From NCBI GenBank assembly GCA_021199825.1, contig JAJQHI010000041.1, positions 1,142 through 7,516 on the forward strand: 6,375 nt of DNA, given 5' to 3'. Positions 4,722 through 6,375 of this stretch are shown piece after piece. The notes below the pieces were generated by a model that made no database searches, was not told where the DNA came from, and was given only the letters and a program-made list of their open reading frames with translations. Every line of letters starts with the position of its first letter. Within the stretch, counting starts at the first letter, position 1. A program made the position numbers and the translations under genes. Source of the DNA: Bacillota bacterium. Its GTDB lineage: Bacteria > Bacillota > Clostridia > Oscillospirales > CAG-272.

Positions 4722-6260
4722 TCAAATTATATCGTCTCCCCTACCGTAAAACTCGAAAATACGTCTTTCGTCCGAAGGATTCGCATCTCCCTGCTTTTCG
4801 GGGTCAGGTCTTCGAAGATATTCATACGGATATTTTGGGTTGAATATCCGCTCAATTCTCACGGGTATTTTCATATCCGTCCCGTCCGCCCGCTCCGAGA
4901 CTAACCTTGTTACGGCGCCCGCTCCGGCGGCAAAGACAGTATGTATCTCCTCCATCATGAAGATATTATAAAGCCCCTCATATCCATCAAGCGAAAATCC
5001 GACATTCTCATAATTGCCGACGGTATTCTTCTGACGATAGAGGTAGTACGGTCTGTATCCCGCTTCCTTTGCGCCTATCTGCGAATAATCGACGCTCTTC
5101 CCTGCTTCTTTGTTGACGCGGGAATAGACGGAGGCTCCGTGGCGCAGTATTTCAGCAGCTTTTTTTACCGAAAAGGTGTGTACCGTGATATTTTCGGGGT
5201 GAAGCTCAACCACCTTGTCAAACGATTTTGAAAAGCTGACGAAGCTCTCGCCGGGAAGTCCCGCTATAAGGTCTGTGTTTATGCAGTCTATCCCCGAATT
5301 AACCGCCGTCTCAAACGCACGGTAAAAATCAGCCGCTGTATGATGTCTGCCTATGCTCTCAAGCACTGTGTCGTTGATTGTCTGCGTGTTTACGGAGATT
5401 CGCGTGACACCGAGCTTTTTGGCTATCCTAAGCTTTTCGCCTGTAATTGTATCGGGGCGTCCCGCCTCAAGCGTATACTCAAGCAAGGTTGAGACATCGT
5501 AATTATCGTATACTGTGGTGAGCACCTCCGTGAGCTGCTCCTCGGTAAGGATTGTGGGTGTGCCGCCGCCTATATATACAGCTGCTATCTTGAGTCCAAG
5601 ACGCTTTATCAAATCAAGCTTTTCTTTGATTTCAAGGCAGACTGCCTTAACATAATCGGGAATTAAGGACAGAAGCTTTTTTGATGTATATGAGACAAAG
5701 GAACAGTATATGCAGCGGGACGGGCAAAACGGGATTGAAATATAAAGACTGCACCAGCCGTTATAGTATGGCGCGGCAATTTTGTCCTCAAGCTGCGCCA
5801 CCTCAGTTACAAGCGCTGCCTTTCTCGGAAAGAGTGAATATTCGGAGCGAAGCGCGGCACGCGTTTTGGCGGGCGTATACCCACGATGAAGGTAATCGCT
5901 CGCAACCTTTGCGGGACGGACACCTGTCATTATGCCCCACGAGGGGGAATAGTGCATAAACTGTCCTCCCGCGTCAAGCATTGCGTTGCCCGCCGCAAGC
6001 TTTGCGGTAGACGCTCTTGTATGCTCATCCGAAAAGCTTACCTCTCTTTTCACGGACGTCATCTTTGTCTTATCGGAAATTGTAACCCTGGCGGAAATGC
6101 CGTCAGGCTCCTCTGTCATGAGGAATTTCACCGACGGCTCGTCCTCATCGCTTTCATGTGCCGCGCCAAACCTGACGCCCGGCCAGAATATCATACAAAG
6201 CGTCTGAAGATAGTATGTGTTTATTTCAACATTTCCGTTTGTTTCAAGCGTTAGCTTCAT
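4722..6260 (-). CDS. hemZ: HemZ-type radical SAM coproporphyrinogen III oxidase-like protein
   Basis: A 512-residue cytosolic radical SAM enzyme of the HemN/HemZ branch, thought to convert coproporphyrinogen III to protoporphyrinogen IX without oxygen; activity is proven for few HemZ proteins. Residues 1-165 form the HemZ-specific N-terminal region, with the hallmark SPSWGIMTGVRPAK at 105-118. The [4Fe-4S] motif CPSRCIYC puts cysteines at 179, 183 and 186. Next come the SAM-binding GGGTPT (231-236), EAGRPDTI (265-272), and GLPGE (334-338). PYYLYRQKN (404-412) is typical of the substrate-side C-terminal domain. No fourth cysteine follows the motif (Ser187), as is usual in HemZ and unlike HemN. 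The ATG has a GGAGA ten bases upstream, and the length is normal for the family. No other haem gene is in the window, so the physiological substrate is inferred from family only. It lies 10 nt before the kinase gene, so the two are probably co-expressed. Confidence 0.93.
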   Translation of the reverse strand: MKLTLETNGNVEINTYYLQTLCMIFWPGVRFGAAHESDEDEPSVKFLMTEEPDGISARVTISDKTKMTSVKREVSFSDEHTRASTAKLAAGNAMLDAGGQFMHYSPSWGIMTGVRPAKVASDYLHRGYTPAKTRAALRSEYSLFPRKAALVTEVAQLEDKIAAPYYNGWCSLYISIPFCPSRCIYCSFVSYTSKKLLSLIPDYVKAVCLEIKEKLDLIKRLGLKIAAVYIGGGTPTILTEEQLTEVLTTVYDNYDVSTLLEYTLEAGRPDTITGEKLRIAKKLGVTRISVNTQTINDTVLESIGRHHTAADFYRAFETAVNSGIDCINTDLIAGLPGESFVSFSKSFDKVVELHPENITVHTFSVKKAAEILRHGASVYSRVNKEAGKSVDYSQIGAKEAGYRPYYLYRQKNTVGNYENVGFSLDGYEGLYNIFMMEEIHTVFAAGAGAVTRLVSERADGTDMKIPVRIERIFNPKYPYEYLRRPDPEKQGDANPSDERRIFEFYGRGDDII

Positions 6261-6290
6261 TATCTGAATATCTCCGCATAAAAAATCGTT

Positions 6291-6375
6291 TTATTTTCTA
6301 GGCAAATGCTTTGAGTCGAGCGTTATGACAACGGGACCGTCCATTTTCGCGTCAATCACCATTCTCTCGCCGAAC
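6291..6375 (-). CDS. dtd: D-aminoacyl-tRNA deacylase (DTD), C-terminal end, partial
   Basis: Only the last 27 codons are in the window; the 5' part lies beyond the right edge. The frame reads FGERMVIDAKMDGPVVITLD followed by SKHLPRK and a TAA stop. The segment FG-x-x-M-x-(V/I)-x-x-x-x-DGPV-x-(I/L)-x-(L/I)-DSK is the conserved end of DTD, where the NDGPV region closes the dimer active site (here the N is M). The family hydrolyses D-amino acids, and mischarged glycine, from tRNA in the cytosol. Family knowledge: in many Clostridia dtd precedes a metallo-beta-lactamase gene and hemZ. Here hemZ follows directly, 30 nt after the stop, so the two are probably cotranscribed. Identification rests on a short tail, but the tail is distinctive. 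Confidence 0.85.
   Translation of the reverse strand, partial: FGERMVIDAKMDGPVVITLDSKHLPRK

Noticed and set aside
5681..6254. Plus-strand open frames opposite hemZ, including a 122-codon one
   Set aside because: The minus strand encodes a complete HemZ with all motifs here; the opposite frames are cysteine- and arginine-rich translations of antisense codons.
6281..6297. AAAACGATTTTTT after the dtd stop as a terminator
   Set aside because: The possible stem is only about four A-T pairs, and hemZ starts 30 nt later with a normal ribosome-binding site.
1..6375. Mobile element, CRISPR, tRNA, phage or defence system
   Set aside because: I looked for transposase or integrase motifs, regular direct repeats, cloverleaf structures and toxin-antitoxin-like pairs and found none; MazG here is the housekeeping two-domain form with no mazEF partner.

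Overview
The window is a stretch of ordinary chromosome from an anaerobic, endospore-forming (or recently spore-forming) member of the Clostridia, of intermediate base composition. Every gene I can support lies on the minus strand, so it reads from right to left. The taxonomic inference rests on the gene set: a clostridial-type HemZ radical SAM enzyme, and the conserved Firmicutes block of a SpoVB/MurJ-like flippase, mazG, the S4 protein rqcP (yabO), yabP and yabQ. The HU gene sits between mazG and rqcP, which I recall as the usual clostridial arrangement. TGA serves as a normal stop in five complete genes, so nothing points to a recoded genetic code. I see no rRNA, tRNA, CRISPR array, insertion sequence or phage gene.

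Layout in transcription order. (1) The 3' end of dtd (D-aminoacyl-tRNA deacylase) enters at the right edge. (2) hemZ, a uridine-kinase-like nucleoside kinase, the flippase and mazG follow with gaps of only 30, 10, 19 and 25 nt, each start with its own Shine-Dalgarno. They look like one long polycistron whose promoter lies beyond the right edge. (3) A 132-nt gap holds a near-consensus extended -10 sigma-A promoter that restarts transcription at hup. (4) A 153-nt gap between hup and rqcP has a large 62-nt hairpin and a second set of competing hairpins reaching into the rqcP ribosome-binding site. (5) rqcP ends inside a short perfect hairpin, followed by yabP and then yabQ, which starts at GTG inside yabP and runs off the left edge.

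Themes: translation and nucleotide-pool quality control (Dtd removes D-amino acids from tRNA, MazG hydrolyses NTPs, RqcP acts in ribosome rescue), nucleoid packing (HU), envelope or spore-coat assembly (flippase, YabP, YabQ), and tetrapyrrole synthesis (HemZ). The protein-coding content is conventional. The least explained sequence is the structured RNA between hup and rqcP, and I saw no new protein system.
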